Shown here: one piece after another, positions 1 to 21,750 of the stretch
Position numbering within the stretch: the stretch's first letter is position 1
Layout: the number at the start of each line of letters is the position of its first letter
Assembly: GCA_000328365.1 (NCBI GenBank)
Contig: KB293808.1
Coordinates: forward strand, 304,114-368,113
Direction: 5' to 3'
Source: Capitella teleta
Taxonomy: Eukaryota; Annelida; Polychaeta; Capitellidae
DNA: 64,000 nt
Program-made: the position numbers and the translations under genes
Notes under the pieces: generated by a model
The model's input: the letters and a program-made list of their open reading frames with translations, nothing else
Told to the model about the DNA's origin: nothing
Databases searched by the model: none

Positions 1-164
1 GATTCATTCATTCCATTGGCTACATTTAATTTTTGTTTTCATTTGCTTTGGAGCTGTTGGAGGGTTGGGGAATCGTGTCTTTGTTGGGGGGGAGAATGTA
101 AAAGGGATGCATAACGCATTCTAGAACCATAACGCCAGAGTCACTCAGGTGTGACGATGAACCC

Positions 165-262
165 TATTTAAAGCTGGCTGCAGGGCAAACGATTTCTTTC
201 GCGTTTTGGGGTCACGGCATTGACCAACGGATTAGTACTGCGCGCTTCGCAACTCCCTCCAG
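165..262 (+). promoter_or_regulatory. Possible core promoter and non-coding first exon
   Basis: A TATA-like box (TATTTAAAG, 165-173) is followed by about 90 bases that end in a good splice donor (CCAG|GTATAT, exon edge 262). A matching acceptor with a pyrimidine tract (CGCCATTCCAG) lies at 2971-2981, directly before the b561 start codon at 3028. This suggests a 5' UTR exon spliced over about 2.7 kb to the cytochrome b561 gene. The link is inference from splice motifs alone; the block could serve another transcript. Confidence 0.25.
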
Positions 263-414
263 GTATATTCATTTCATCATTATGTTATTCTTTTGTTCAT
301 GTATTCTCCAGTTTTTCCAGTTTCCAGTATACGTGATATTCTCAAATAAACGTGGAAACCCTTTCCGGAAAACGGCCTTGAATTCTTTGGTATTTGGAAA
401 CAAGTTCCGTTCAC

Positions 415-480
<66 letters not shown>

Positions 481-496
481 TATAATAATAATAATA
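415..496. repeat. (AAT)n trinucleotide microsatellite
   Basis: A nearly perfect AAT array of about 80 bases, slightly interrupted near its right end. It creates artificial poly-Asn and poly-Ile reading frames on the two strands that should not be taken as genes. Confidence 0.97.
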
Positions 497-499
497 CTA

Positions 500-1690
500 T
501 TAATTGCATTATAATTATTCAGTGGGAATGTTATTGTATTTTGGATGCAATAATAATCCCACCGAATTTTGTTCAGCATTCAATCGATTGGTGACTGATG
601 TTCAAGATAATACTCGTGAAAATTGCCTACCTGTCTAATCTGTACCCAGTCTCACTATGAACAGCCACCAAATAAAATTGATACATCACGTCATTCATTT
701 AATGAAAACAATAGCCGAGAAATATTTGTAAATTATATATTTCTAGACTGCAAAAGAGTATATATTCAGCACTCCTTAAAAATAATTTAACAAATTATTT
801 ATAATTTAACAGTCGGTCAGTTGAAGCTCCGATCAGTTTTTGGTGAGTGGAAACGGCAGTCGCTGTGCGCTCGAGTGGAAAAACCAATAGGGGCGGGCGG
901 CTTCAGTGATTATTCAATAGGCCGTCTCCATTGTTATTTCAGTTCCTTGAAGTGGACATATTTTGGTCTTATATACTGTTAAACACATTATAGTCTGAGT
1001 TTCACCGTGGATAGATGTGAGAGTATAATAATAAATTTGTTTTTTTCACAATGGGAAGATACACAGTATAGGCTTATCGGGTATTTAAAGAAGTCTCCAT
1101 AAGTATGCATGCTTACGTGTATCTTTATTACGTGTAATTTTGTCGGTTCAGAAGCAGACAATCATATCTCATTCCGCCCACAGTGCCCGCACTGATTAAA
1201 TTAATTTATGATGACATGTATATGGCGGCCACCTGATGACCAGCAGCCTGCAGTTTAATTGTTTTAATAAGAAATCCGCCGAACAAAAGAGAAGATCCGG
1301 TCATTGAAGTCGAGGGCCTTATGTGCAGACGACAAGCCATAGAGCATACAACGTAATGCATGGGTGTTGCACAATGCTCGAGGGCACAAAACTGGCGTGG
1401 GAAAAGTCAACGAAACACCTGGGCCCGCAGTTGAACACTTGTTAGGCTTGTCCCAGAAGGAATTAGCCCCGAGGTTGTTATAAACGCATGTTCAGGAAAT
1501 CACTTAAGGGTCAATACAAGTAAAAAAAAAAAAAAAAAAAAAAAGGAGGTCCTTGGTTCGGACACAGGACAAATGCATTGTACATACGCTTGCCTTGAAT
1601 AGGTTCAATGATATGTTACACCTGAGTCCATGTGAGTCTTTAAATGTCATATGAAGTTGATTTCACATAAACTATTGTTCTGATACACTC
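500..1690. other. Gene-free stretch
   Basis: No coding exon is recognisable here. It contains a poly-A run of about 23 bases (1522-1544) and otherwise unremarkable AT-rich sequence. If the suggested b561 5' exon is right, this lies inside its first intron. Confidence 0.5.
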
Positions 1691-2020
1691 CTAGTGACAT
1701 GTCTATTTCCACAATGATCCAAATTCCAAATTTATTTCGAAAATCATTGAATAATAGTAATAATTATAGATCAATTGCTCTCGGGAGTCTTATGTGTAAA
1801 GTTTTTTTGACAATGTAATTTTAGATCTTAACACCAGCCAGTTCAAACTAGTGATCTCCAGTTCGGCTTTAAAGCTAATCACTCGTTCTTTTGTGTTACA
1901 CGAATTAAGTACTAGAATATTACGCTTGTAATAACTCACCGGCTTGTTTATGTTGTTATGTTGAATGCCACAAAAGCTTTTGACCGGTTTAATTTGTTCA
2001 TTTGTTTTCAATCCTTTAAA
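1690..2020 (+). mobile_element. LINE reverse-transcriptase fragment
   Basis: Broken plus-strand frames give typical non-LTR retrotransposon reverse transcriptase blocks in the right order: NNYRSIALGS with MCKVF, then DNVILDLNTSQF, then LQFGFKANHS, and lastly MLNATKAFDRFN, which carries the catalytic-core aspartate motif (A-x-D-A-x-x-A-F-D-like). Several frameshifts separate the blocks, so the copy is dead. It resembles the minus-strand element at 7650-9180, which has the matching blocks NYRAIALGS and LLDASQAFDRV, so the two may be one family. Confidence 0.8.
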
Positions 2021-2044
2021 AGAGAAATCTAAGTCCCAAAATAA

Positions 2045-2720
2045 TTAAACTGCTTTTAAACATATGCATAGCCCTTCGCATTCCGCATGTGCCCTCGGCA
2101 TTGTGCTCGACCAGAAGCTCTCCATGGATCACCACGTTGGTGCTGCCACCAAGGCTGCGTACTTCCACATCCGTCGCATTCGTCAGATACGCCAGCATCT
2201 CACCAAAGACGCCTGTGCCAAGGTCATCTCCGCCTGTGTCACCTCACGCATTGACTACGGAAATGCATTGCTGCTCATTTGTTCATCGGCAACAACGAAA
2301 AGAATAGGGCCTACAAGTAGTCCAGAATAGTGCTGCACGTGTCCTGGCTGGAATCTGTGATCGACGCGCGCACATCACGCTCGTACTGAGAGCATTGCAC
2401 TGGTTGTCAGTTGAACAGCGAATCGCCTTTAAAGTTTATTTAACTGTTCATGCATGGTTCTCTACATGTTAATTTTTATCTCGCTTATATATGTTCTTTT
2501 ATTACAATGTATAATCCGTTTCCCAGGCTGCGATCTGCAAATGACCCTTTTTACGATCTTACCCAGCTGCTTTTAATACCCGTGTTGGACAATACTCTTA
2601 TACCCACTATATGGTTTTAAACTTTGGAATGATCTGCCTCTTGAGTTAAATTCCATTACCTCTCGAAACCGTTTTGAAAGAAAATCTTTTTAGATCTGGT
2701 TTTTAACACATGCATTTTAA
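2045..2720 (+). mobile_element. LINE 3' end fragment (CR1/L2-like C-terminus)
   Basis: The frame from 2064 reads ALGIVLDQKLSMDHHV, then KAAYFHIRRIRQIR and VTSRIDYGNALL, which are standard C-terminal blocks of CR1/L2-type LINE proteins after the polymerase core. Downstream, in other frames, come SAARVLAGI-like and ALHWLSVEQRIAFKV residues, and after 2600 a remnant of the LWNDLP-type ending. The open part is only 88 codons and the rest is frameshifted. It abuts the other LINE fragment but looks like a different clade. Confidence 0.8.
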
Positions 2721-3027
2721 GCGCATTGAAACTTTTTATGTACTTATGCGCTTAAAAAAAATATATATATTATTATCATTATTATTGTTTCGATGCTGGC
2801 AGCCAATCAATAGTACACAATAACAAAGCGTACCCACTTGAGCAGAGTAGGGGCTTATTATTTCTAGAATTAGACATAGTGGCTTATTCATGCAGGTTTA
2901 ATTGAGGATTCTGGCTTCGTTATATACAACACACACAGACACAAATACCTCCATCTGTGCAGCCTTTCTTCGCCATTCCAGCACTATCACATTACCGGAT
3001 TAGGAGCTGGAAAATCTTTACATTAGG

Positions 3028-4793
3028 ATGGAGGCTGCTGATGGAGGAAAACGCTACAATTCAATCAACAACTCGGGTAATCAGCTATACACTGCATACT
3101 GTGTATGCACATCGATGGCATGACATCGAATTCACGTGTCGAAATGTACGCTGGATGCAGTGTCGTCTGAATTATGATTGGTGTGCAAGTTGCATCGTAA
3201 CATAGTTGAAATATTGCAACAGCTTATTGTTGACTAGATTACCCTGTATCATTACCATGTTGACTAGATTACCCTTACTACCTTTTAATACCCATTATCA
3301 ACCAAAGAATAGGTTAATGTCGCATAATTTAAACAACTTAGATCGATAGCGTGATTCCACATTGTATTAACAATGGAAGCTTAAATTGATTGAAGTTATT
3401 TAATTATCCCAAGGAAGAACAGAAAAAGAAGAAGTGATAAAACCATCCGCTATTGATGAACTGAGAAAATTAAATGTGTTCGGGTTTCGCGTGTAAGCCT
3501 AACATTGATGTGCTGTGATGAACACTGACTTCGTAGCAATCACAATAATTAATTAATAATTATTATATGCAGTGTACAATCATTGAGTTTAAAACAAGCA
3601 GCAACTGAATAGCTCAAGGAAGTACATGAGGGATGGTAAATACACACCCGCTTATAATTATATCATAAATATTAAATAACAAATAAATAACCTGGATACC
3701 TTGACAAATTGCCCAATGTGGATTGTGGACTACAACATACATTCCGTGGGAGTAATTCAAAAGTTCCTTGCATCGCACTAACGCATAACCCTTCGAATAT
3801 TGCGTTGTTTCCCTTTTTCAGATGATCCTCCAAAGTCAACTAGCAGAACATCCTTTTGGTTCAACGTCTTATTGTACCATCTCCTCGCAATCGTCACCCT
3901 CGTCCTGGTTGGGGTATGGAGGGGACAATATGGTGGAGGCTTCGACTGGGCGACCGAAGCGAAGAATTACCACATCATGTCCATGAGCATTGCTATCCTT
4001 GTCTTCTACGCTTACGGTGAGTGCTTTCGTGAGGTGAATGCCTAATGGATTGTGATGCAATGAATTGACCCATGGACAAAACAAGTATTATCTTTGATAT
4101 TGATTCATCGGTTTACAAAACCCAAAATAAATTTTTTGAACATCTGAGCAACATATCTTTATTTCCAGGTTTGATTTCATACCGCTTGATGCATAATACC
4201 AAGAAGATGACAGCTAAAATAGTACACACTATTGTACATGTCAGTGCTTTAATTGCCATGATTTTCGGTTTGAATCGAGTTTGGGGCTCGGTGAATCTAA
4301 CTTCATTGCATTCGTGGGTAGCATTCGCAACAGTTATCCTGTTTGTGATACAGGTAAGCATTATTCTTGATATTAATGATATACTGAGGCATAAATCACA
4401 ACCAGTGATAGTTCACTGTACAGTGTTTTTATGTATATATATACATATATATTTCTTTTTAATTTTCAGTGGTTGGTGGGTTTTGTGATATTTCTGTTGC
4501 CTGGTCTGTCTAAAGGAATCAAAGCATGGTACAAACCAAACCATGTCTTTTGGGGAGTGGCGATATTTGCATGTGGCTGCGCTGCCATTCTTACTGGTGC
4601 AATGGAGAAAGCGTCATCCAAGTGAGAAAGAGAGGAAAAAACTTCATAAAATACCACAGACTATGTTCTGAATTTCAGTAATGCTGGAAGTACTGAGGCA
4701 TACTTGGCGAATTCCTTTGCCCTAGGGGTCCTGGCAACCGGCATATCTGTTGCTTACATCACATACCGAGCAGAATTTGCAAGGCAAGACTAG
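3028..4793 (+). CDS. CYB561: Cytochrome b561 family transmembrane reductase, 5 exons
   Basis: Exons 3028-3076, 3822-4016, 4169-4353, 4470-4621 and 4679-4793 join with matching phases (1,1,0,2) into 231 residues, the usual size for this family. The family is known to move electrons across endosomal, vesicle or plasma membranes from ascorbate to ferric iron or monodehydroascorbate, using two haems. The four haem-ligand histidines are in place, in NYHIMSM, VHTIVHVSAL, TSLHSWV and KPNHVFWGV, within about six hydrophobic segments. The short polar N-terminus (MEAADGGKRYNS) comes from exon 1; its ATG and phase-1 donor fit, but this exon is too short to be proved by homology. Introns are 745, 152, 116 and 57 bases. 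A polyadenylation signal follows at 5050. The paralogue (CYB561, CYBRD1 or CYB561A3) cannot be assigned. Confidence 0.9.
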
Positions 4794-5049
4794 AAGAAAG
4801 ATTTATCTTCAACTTCCGAATGCACTAATTTCCTCTATGAAGACTCAAGGAAATCACTTTATCTAACACAACCTCACAAGATTGTAAACTAAACAACTAA
4901 AAAAAAATCTAGTATACCTAGTATTCCTATTATATACTAGTATACCTAGTATTCATCATGCATTTGTAAGTAATGATGTATATATTTATTACCTATGAGC
5001 ATGCAGTGTTTCAACATAAAGTGATCATGTTTTGTTCTTTGGAAGTATC

Positions 5050-5055
5050 AATAAA
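5050..5055 (+). terminator. Polyadenylation signal of the b561 gene
   Basis: AATAAA lies about 257 bases past the b561 stop. A reverse-strand AATAAA at 5236-5241 lies 145 bases past the TRPC stop, so the two convergent genes end about 180 bases apart. Confidence 0.6.
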
Positions 5056-5385
5056 CTGGCTTCAGGTATCCAATTGATGGTGATGATTACTAGGATATTC
5101 AATAGCTATAAATCGCAGTGTTTCGGCACCGATCTTCCTGTCAGGCCTCGGAAAAAACCCTAACTCTTTAGAATGACTAGAACACCACTCTTGATCAATT
5201 ATATACCACGAAAGTACTAACATTCAAAAACAATTTTTATTTGTGAGTAACAAAGCGTAAAAGAAATAGAAAAACAGGGTAAAATAAAATCATACCAAGA
5301 ACCTTGCAAGATAAAAACAAACACACCAAGGAAATGGAAATAAACAATCAACATATATAAAAAAATTCGTTAACTAATCTAAAAA

Positions 5386-14410
<9,025 letters not shown>

Positions 14411-17400
14411 GCTTATTTCATCTGCGTAGGGTCGCTATCTGAAAATCAAATTGCATTGCGTGGAGATTAAATAATTACCGGTATGTATTTATATAAATAT
14501 ACACACACCCATACATAATAAGATATCTTCTTGTCTTTTTAAATAATTAGTGAATGTTAGCTGATTTTTTTCCCAGCAATTGGAGAAGATAGGCAAGTTA
14601 TGGCCCGGCCACCCTGTGAAAGTTTTATCTGGAAACGCGTATTCTAACTGTAAATTATTAATCCAACGTCCACTCCGTTTTCATTATTCAACAATACCGG
14701 AATAAACCGCTATGTTAGTCGCTAGCATATAAGACGCATGTAGGCCTATAATTATGGTCCATCGATTTAGGCCTATATAATTATATATTAGTACTAGTCC
14801 TGTAAGTTGCAAGCTAAACTTGTTAAATTTGCCCTTAACTCGCACATGTATAAAACAGTACTCCAGAAGTGCGTTGTGATTACAAATACCTTGGCCGCTG
14901 AGCGTCATACGAATAATTATAAATTATACGTGATCCTTCGCGGCGAAACCCGCACTAAAAGTCACTGAGCATACTCACGAGAAACAACTCTTGAGAGATC
15001 GGATGGGTTAAAAATGTCAATTTTCATCTTTTGATGGTGAAATGAAGAAAAAAGACATCTACTCTTTCCTCACACAAAGAATCGTGTCAGTCTGTGACCA
15101 ATTAGTTCTTCTAATTTTGTGTATAATTAAGCCTATATTATTATATTGTCTTGAGAGTTGAATCATTTTGAATCTTTGCCAACCTTTTAACGCGAATTTC
15201 TCATCTTCAATTACGTGTGGAGTTGACCCGTAAACAGGCTCATGTGCCGTTTGAATGTGTTTTGTAATTGTATGAGAGGTAGAGAGAGAGAGAGGAGAGG
15301 GTGAGGAGATGGAGAGATGATCGAGGGGAGATGGGGATTGATCGAGTGAAGGGAGTGCTGGGGTTCGCAGTAACATCCGCAGACCTGAAATGGTTGGTGT
15401 TGAGAAGTATGGGAAATATATTTAGAGGAAGCTAAAGAGGACCCCGAGAGAGAGAAAGATAGAGAGCAATGCCCTAGTTTGACATTTGCGATAGTGTGAG
15501 AGTGTTTGTTGTTCTCTTAACTATAATTTTAAATTGTTACTTTTGATTGTTTTGTGAATTATCTAGTCAGTAGCAAGCTAGTGCTGATGCTTTTGGTTGG
15601 TCTATTGATGTAATTAATATTGTATACTAGTCCAGTCAATAAAGGGTTTGACCCGGACACAAAAATACATCATAATTTTATAATTAAATCAGTTTAGTTT
15701 TACTTCAGATCTAAGTGGTCAGGTTTCTGTTCATGTTTGTTTTTTTGTTTTTTTGTTTTTTTTTTGTTTTTTTGTTTTTTTGTTTTTCGTTTTTCTCATT
15801 TTATTTGTGGGTGTATTAGTTTTGAGGATATATCTTTTAGAAATCGAAGATATATAAAAAGAGAAACTCGAACGTCGAATTATAACAGTGTAATCCTGAA
15901 CCTGTAACTTTCTAACTACTGCTTCGATTTAGATAATTTTTGCATCGAACTAAATGGTACCAGTTTTTATATATAGGAGGTATTAAACTAATTGAAGCCT
16001 AATGTGACAAATGCGACTTAGTGCGGGTTTCGGCACGAGAGGTCACATATATACAATTTTAACATACTATAGACATATTGTATAGTCAGGCGAGTATATA
16101 GTAATTGACTTCAATTATTCAAAACAGGTCAAGACCAATATACTTAGTAAGTTCAATTAAGTGACACTCGCGTAATAATGTGATGCTAATTTTCCCCATA
16201 CTCAGAATATAGCAGGAGTGTCCAAATTGCGTGGGCATACTAGCTGATGTCACAATCTAAATCCCGAAACAAGTCCTGTGAAATTGTTCTTCGCGCCAAA
16301 ATATCACGTGACCAGGAAAGTGCGGATCCAATAAAATACGGAACATTGTCGGATCAAATTGATTCATCTTTAGGGCATCAAATACTTGACCAATTTCATG
16401 CACGTGAGTAATTTGCAGACATATTTAATATATTAAAGTCTGGCTCATATCGAAAGTTTAACTCAGTATTCGAAAATAAAGTTAATTGATCCGCTATACT
16501 TGTCAGTTCCTTGGTTTATGCCTCTTCTGGGAGATGAGTTGCTTCCCAGAGATGCGTTCAAATGGTTACTCTTGGAAGACTGAAGGCTCTGACGAACGCA
16601 CAAGACGTCGTCTTTTCTCGTGTCATGCCGTTTTTATCCTCCAAGTCTTGTCCCAATAATGAGGGATAATAGCGATAGTATATTCATTAGTGTAGATAGT
16701 GTCATATTTTTTTAATTTATGACACTAATACATTTCAATTCAAGGGAAAAATCAAAGCTATGATGCGAAATCTAATAGATAACGTAGCTTTTGACCCACT
16801 TAGACCATATCGAGGTCAAGCCAAAGGTCATTAAACTTATTGTCAGTTGACGTCTTCGGTCTTGATCATTTGCGATGATCATGATCATCGTGAATTCGTG
16901 ATGATTGGTACCTCTGGAACTAGAAGACAGTATGGAGTGTCCACTCATAAGGAATCGCTTAGTTGGCTGGTTGAATCCAGTGAACGACTTGTTCAGATGT
17001 AAGATTCAAACCTTTTGTGTACGTCGTAAATACGTGTTAAACTTATGTTACACTCACTGAGTCACTCCCTTCAGGCTTCACTCAAATCACTGGCTTCAGG
17101 CTTTCTCTCATCTCATGATCTCTCATTCTCTGTTGAACTACAGTAACTGGTAATTTACTCAATAATCATAGCACAGATTCTCGGGCTCGCTGTAGTATAT
17201 GTCAGCTACACTGCCTACAGTTAGTGAGTTACCAGTACAACACTGACTTAGTCACTTACTCACTTACTGTCTTAGACTTAGTGACTACTCTTCACTTTGG
17301 GTTCAAGAGTGGCCTGCCTTATTATGATGTAACACTGTGGCTGCCACCGATGGTTTCTCGAATTGACATCATAGACATGACTCAAGACATGTACTCTATC

Positions 17401-18361
17401 GTTATGATATATGCCCTCAGTAACCCTGTCCTTGGTTGTTATATAATATATAGTGTCACTGTACAGTATAAAACCTCGCCCAATTTATCTGTGCTAGAAA
17501 CCTGGGAATGGCGCAAGCCTGAAGCATATTCTTGTCAATGCTCGAAGAGGCAAAGACAGTTGAACACCCCAAGGGATATTTTCCCTGCGTATTGAGAGAT
17601 ATGTATCCGCCTTTTGCTTTCATTTAGTCGTCACTCGTCAGATTATCCTGCGAGTCATGAATCTTTCTTGCCGCACCCTAGCAGTATAGCAGTCACCAGG
17701 TTGTGGTTACACAATAAGGACAATCCTGACCTGATCCAGGTCAGGCATTCAGGTAGCGCGATTGATACTCACTTGATACTTGAAAGGTCAGAACAAGCCC
17801 AACAAGGAAACTTTAGGAAACATCAACATCAAAAGACAATAACATCAAACTGAAACAATCTTAAACAATTAAATAAACTTTGTGCTCCTATAAAAGTTTT
17901 TAACATTCTTTCCCTCAATGTATTTCCAGATTCCCCCAATCTAAACATCTTCAAAAGTCCCATATGCATTTTTCAACCACCAACTTAATTGATGTGATTG
18001 TGATTGAAAAAGAAATTAAAAAATTAAATTAAAAATACAGTGAACAGTCCACTCCAGGCCCTTTGTACACATCCAGTGATTCAGTATTAATTAATTAATT
18101 TAATTACATTAATTTTATATTAACCACTGCCTCCAGAAGCGTGTTCCACTTGTCCTCAGCATGATGGGGAATAAATGCCTCCTAGTTTAGCTATCTGTTT
18201 GTTGCTTGTGAAGTTTCCAGGAATGATCTCGTAGTGGGAGCTATGATTGATAGTATAACATCTCAGTACTGGGGTTTATATGTATTGTGCTTGTAACTGC
18301 TTGCAGAGATCCGTAAACTGTAATATATAATGCCAGCTGCTTATTCTCTTTTTTCATCTTT
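14411..18361. other. Intergenic region between TRPC 5' end and C1GALT1 relic
   Basis: No gene is recognisable. It should contain the TRPC promoter just right of 14410. Contents: a GA-rich stretch near 15275-15345, a G-T-run array (GTTTTTTT-like) at 15738-15790, an inverted repeat about 16704-16729 (AGTGTCATA / TATGACACT), an 18-base perfect palindrome at 16873-16890 and a repetitive TCACT/CTCAC-rich stretch near 17040-17300. Open frames here, up to 123 codons at 17224, have no family resemblance. Confidence 0.5.
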
Positions 18362-19558
18362 TGCAGACCAAGATGGCGGCGCAGAGAAGGCATCTTCTTC
18401 CTCAAGGGTGTTGTCAAGGGGATAATCATGACGTACGCAGCCTCCAATTACACGCAGGAGTACGTTAATATGCTTCATCCTTTGCCCACATTGCAAGCCT
18501 ATTCAACAGTCACCACTGACTCTCCGCTGAGATTCAGTTTAGAGCAGAATGCAAGGGTTGTGTACCGAGCTCTGATGAGTCACGATGAGGTAGCGAAGAT
18601 TCCTGTACCAGAGCATATTGCAGAATCAAAAATGAGCTCCACCATCACGGTCAGTTTCCCTTTTTTCCATTCCTCGTCGTATAATTATTGCGGTTTCCAG
18701 ATAACACTGAGATCGCTGATGCTTTGTACGATAATGTTCATGTCCAGTGTTGGATCATAACGGCCCCAGAGAGTGAGTGATCACAAAGATCCAGATTTTC
18801 CATCAAAATTGAAGTTAAGCACAGTCGTGATCACTTGACAGCCAAAACCATGGCAGCGTTTGATTACATCTACAAGCACTATTACAACCGAGCAGATTGG
18901 TTCCTCAAAGCAGACAATCACACTTATGTGATCGTTGAGAATCTCCGCTATCTGTTATCCGCTCACAAACCAACGGAGCCGGTTTACTTGGACATCACTT
19001 CAAGGTGATTGTGCTGCAGGGACACTTCAGTGGTTATGCCGTGTCTAAGGAGGCCCTTAGGGGTTTGGGGAACGCTCCAAGGATTCGGCAGATCAGGGAG
19101 CAGAGGATGTGGAGTGGGGAAGGTGCATGGAGGAACTCCAAGTGAAGACGGGAGACTCCAAGGACACGCTCGGCATCTCGCACTTCCACTGTTTTGATGT
19201 GGCTACGTTTATCCACGGTGGTTATCCTGGCTGGTACCGGCGGTACAACAAATATGGCACAAAAGCAGGTATGGTTCCTTGGAGTTCACTCACTGTATTG
19301 TTTTGATTTGGCCTTTTTATTTTTTGAGAATCTGTGCTCTTCAATTTAATTTTCCTCTTCCAGGGTTTGGACTCAATCAGTGATAACGCAATAACATTCC
19401 ACTACATTCCTGCCAACATCATGTATGAGCTTGAATTCTTCATCTACCATCTGAAACCTTTCGGCATCGTGAGTGGATTTCAAGATCTGAACCCTAATGC
19501 CACCAAACCAGTCAACACAGCGCCCCCATCCCATACAACGCAACCCAACCATGTTTGA
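18362..19558 (+). pseudogene. C1GALT1: C1GALT1-like core-1 galactosyltransferase relic
   Basis: The live family adds galactose to GalNAc-Ser/Thr in the Golgi. Family blocks appear in order: NTEIADALYDNVHVQCWIIT (18702-18761), DPDFPS, AAFDYIYKHYYNRADWFLKA (18850-18909), VIVENLRYLL, GYAVSKEALRGLG, EDVEWGRCMEELQVKTGDSK, then ISDNAITFHYIPANIMYELE and HLKPFG to the stop at 19558. The blocks sit in different frames: shifts lie near 18775, 18815, 18990 and 19090, and about 20 residues before DPDFPS are missing. The catalytic ADDD metal site reads ADNH. An upstream block (18377-18652) could hold the signal anchor (GIFFLKGVVKGIIM). An intron with GT-AG ends (19269-19363) remains, so this is a decayed duplicate and not a retrocopy; its phases no longer match. 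Sequencing error cannot explain the lost DDD. Confidence 0.8.
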
Positions 19559-19559
19559 A

Positions 19560-21620
19560 ATGTTTTGCTAAATTTACTGCTTGGTGTTTTTGGGGCGTTA
19601 TATATATTTTTTACGTGAGGTTGTTTAAAGAAGTTGTTGATTTATGTTGTTTTTGAGAGCAATTGTTCATTTGAATTTTTGTGTAATTGATGCTAGATGC
19701 TGATGCTGATGCTTTATTACTACTTAAGACAAACATATATGTCTCAGGATCACATGTATTCTGCATCTGAACCCAAGAAGATTCAATACCAGATGTGAAA
19801 TCATGATCCTGTTTGATTTGACCTCTTGTGTCAGTTATTTTAATGTGAAAGAGGGCAATTCTGGCTCTGTTTGTTTGCCGTATTCAATTGTTAATTAAGG
19901 TTGACTCACTTAGCCTCACCAGACGCAGCGTTTTAGTGTCTCAAAATCTTTCACGCTACGTGTTCAATATTTTGTGTATCTCATCAAATACAGCTTTTTG
20001 GGGTAAAAATTACTCCTTGGTGCTATTCCAGAGAAATTAATAAATTCATGTTATAATTTTCATAAAACAATCAAATCAAATCAGAATGTTTTTGTTCATA
20101 AGTAAAATATAATGTATATTACCATTCACTGAATAAATATTATATATTTTTTATGTTTTTGTTTCAATCAAGTTCCTTAATTTATTACTGTATGAAAACA
20201 AAATTTATTCATGGACAAAATTTCAACAATGGAAAACACAGAAGAGTTGAAATATCTGACTTTGATATACATTTTGTCAGTTTTGAATGTGTATGTATTT
20301 AATGTCATTTGATCTCTTGTTTTGATTCCTCAAATGTCACCCGAAATTTATATCAGAATCACCTTTGACCCAATACTGCCTAAAATTACAGTTCCAAGAA
20401 CATTCCAGAATATTTCAAATCGTGATCACTACTTAAGCACAGACATAACACATCTTGATGTTTTCATTGATTCATACAGTAAAACCTTGCGATCATAATT
20501 TTATCTTGCTCAATATTTTTACACCAGATGGCAGCAGTTGAATGTTTTCATGATTTCAACAATTGGATTTGATCTTGAGTGTGATGTTATAACCGAATGT
20601 AATTCATATAACTTCCGTATTTGTCTCACTATGTAGGTAGTGTATCCATTATCCAAGTTTCAGACGGTTCTCAGATTCAATTGCTTCATTCACATTTGCC
20701 TCTCATTCGTTGTCATTACATTAAATCCATTTCAGTTGCTTGCTAACTCCACTGCTTTTTGTGCAAATGATATTTTTTCTTTTAATGGGATATATGTGTC
20801 ATTATTTCATTTAATATTTCATTTTCATTTATGCATTTTCTTGCCGGTACAGAGACAATGCAAAGCAATATACTAGCGCCATAACACACGCAATTCCTGT
20901 TTGAGTATAATTTTACTATCTTAATTAAGCTAGAGATCTTATAATTTATACATCTTGAAATGCACTATCGATCAATATATTTACTTACGTAATGAAAATT
21001 TCGAGCCGAAGTCATGAATAAGTAGGAATTTGATGAACTTTCGAAGGTGAACTCAGAAATAGAAAGCTTCAAAATCACCTATTAATTACTGCTACCCGAT
21101 GTCTCGATACACTAACTTCTGGCATCTCCCGCTCCTGAAGCAAACATAGCACTTGCATTGTTCAACCGCTGTGCTGAGAAATACTTCTCTCCTCGATCAT
21201 TCATGCAAATTTCACTTTGGTGCAGTGAGCCGATGGCGTATTCATTTGATTCCACGCATATCTGAGGCATCTGGATGAGTCGCCGACCCACATCGACTTA
21301 CTACTTAGTAGAGATTTTCAGAGAATGAATTAACCAGATATTATTGCTTGTGGTATTTTTTTAAATTTTTTTTATTTCATATTTGTCACTGATGATAGTA
21401 ATTATGACACAAAGGAATTATAATAGGTTTAAATCATGATGATTATTATCTTTTAATTAATGTTTGAATCAGCAGCCCGGAAATCTCTGGAAATCAATCA
21501 TAACGTTTTCTTTAAAAATCATGATTGCATGAATCATAACGTTCTGTGCGTCGTTTCACTTTCGATCTTTCAAATGTGATCAGAGACGTTAAACGTCTCT
21601 GATGTGATCTTCGAATTACG
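19560..21620. other. Gene-free AT-rich stretch
   Basis: No exon is recognised. The first few hundred bases may be the former 3' UTR of the galactosyltransferase copy. Small open frames (for example 78 codons at 20640) show no family features. Confidence 0.5.
21579..21603. repeat. Perfect 12-base inverted repeat, 1-base spacer
   Basis: ATCAGAGACGTT and its exact complement flank a single A. It lies 21 bases left of the N gap, and a second hairpin lies right of the gap. Confidence 0.85.
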
Positions 21621-21624
21621 ACTT

Positions 21625-21674
21625 NNNNNNNNNNNNNNNNNNNNNNNNNNNNNNNNNNNNNNNNNNNNNNNNNN
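21625..21674. other. Assembly gap of 50 N
   Basis: Exactly 50 undetermined bases, probably a placeholder of arbitrary length. Inverted repeats flank it on both sides. Confidence 0.99.
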
Positions 21675-21721
21675 GACATGGAACAGCCACCTCTGCAAGA
21701 TGATAACAACCGAATGATTCC

Positions 21722-21750
21722 AAGAATCCTCGTTGAATAAGAGGATTCTT
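21722..21750. repeat. Hairpin, 10-base stem and 9-base loop
   Basis: AAGAATCCTC pairs with GAGGATTCTT across GTTGAATAA. It lies 48 bases right of the N gap. Confidence 0.8.

Noticed and set aside
280-594. Open frames rich in Ile (minus) and Asn (plus)
   Set aside because: They are produced by the (AAT)n microsatellite and have no other coding features.
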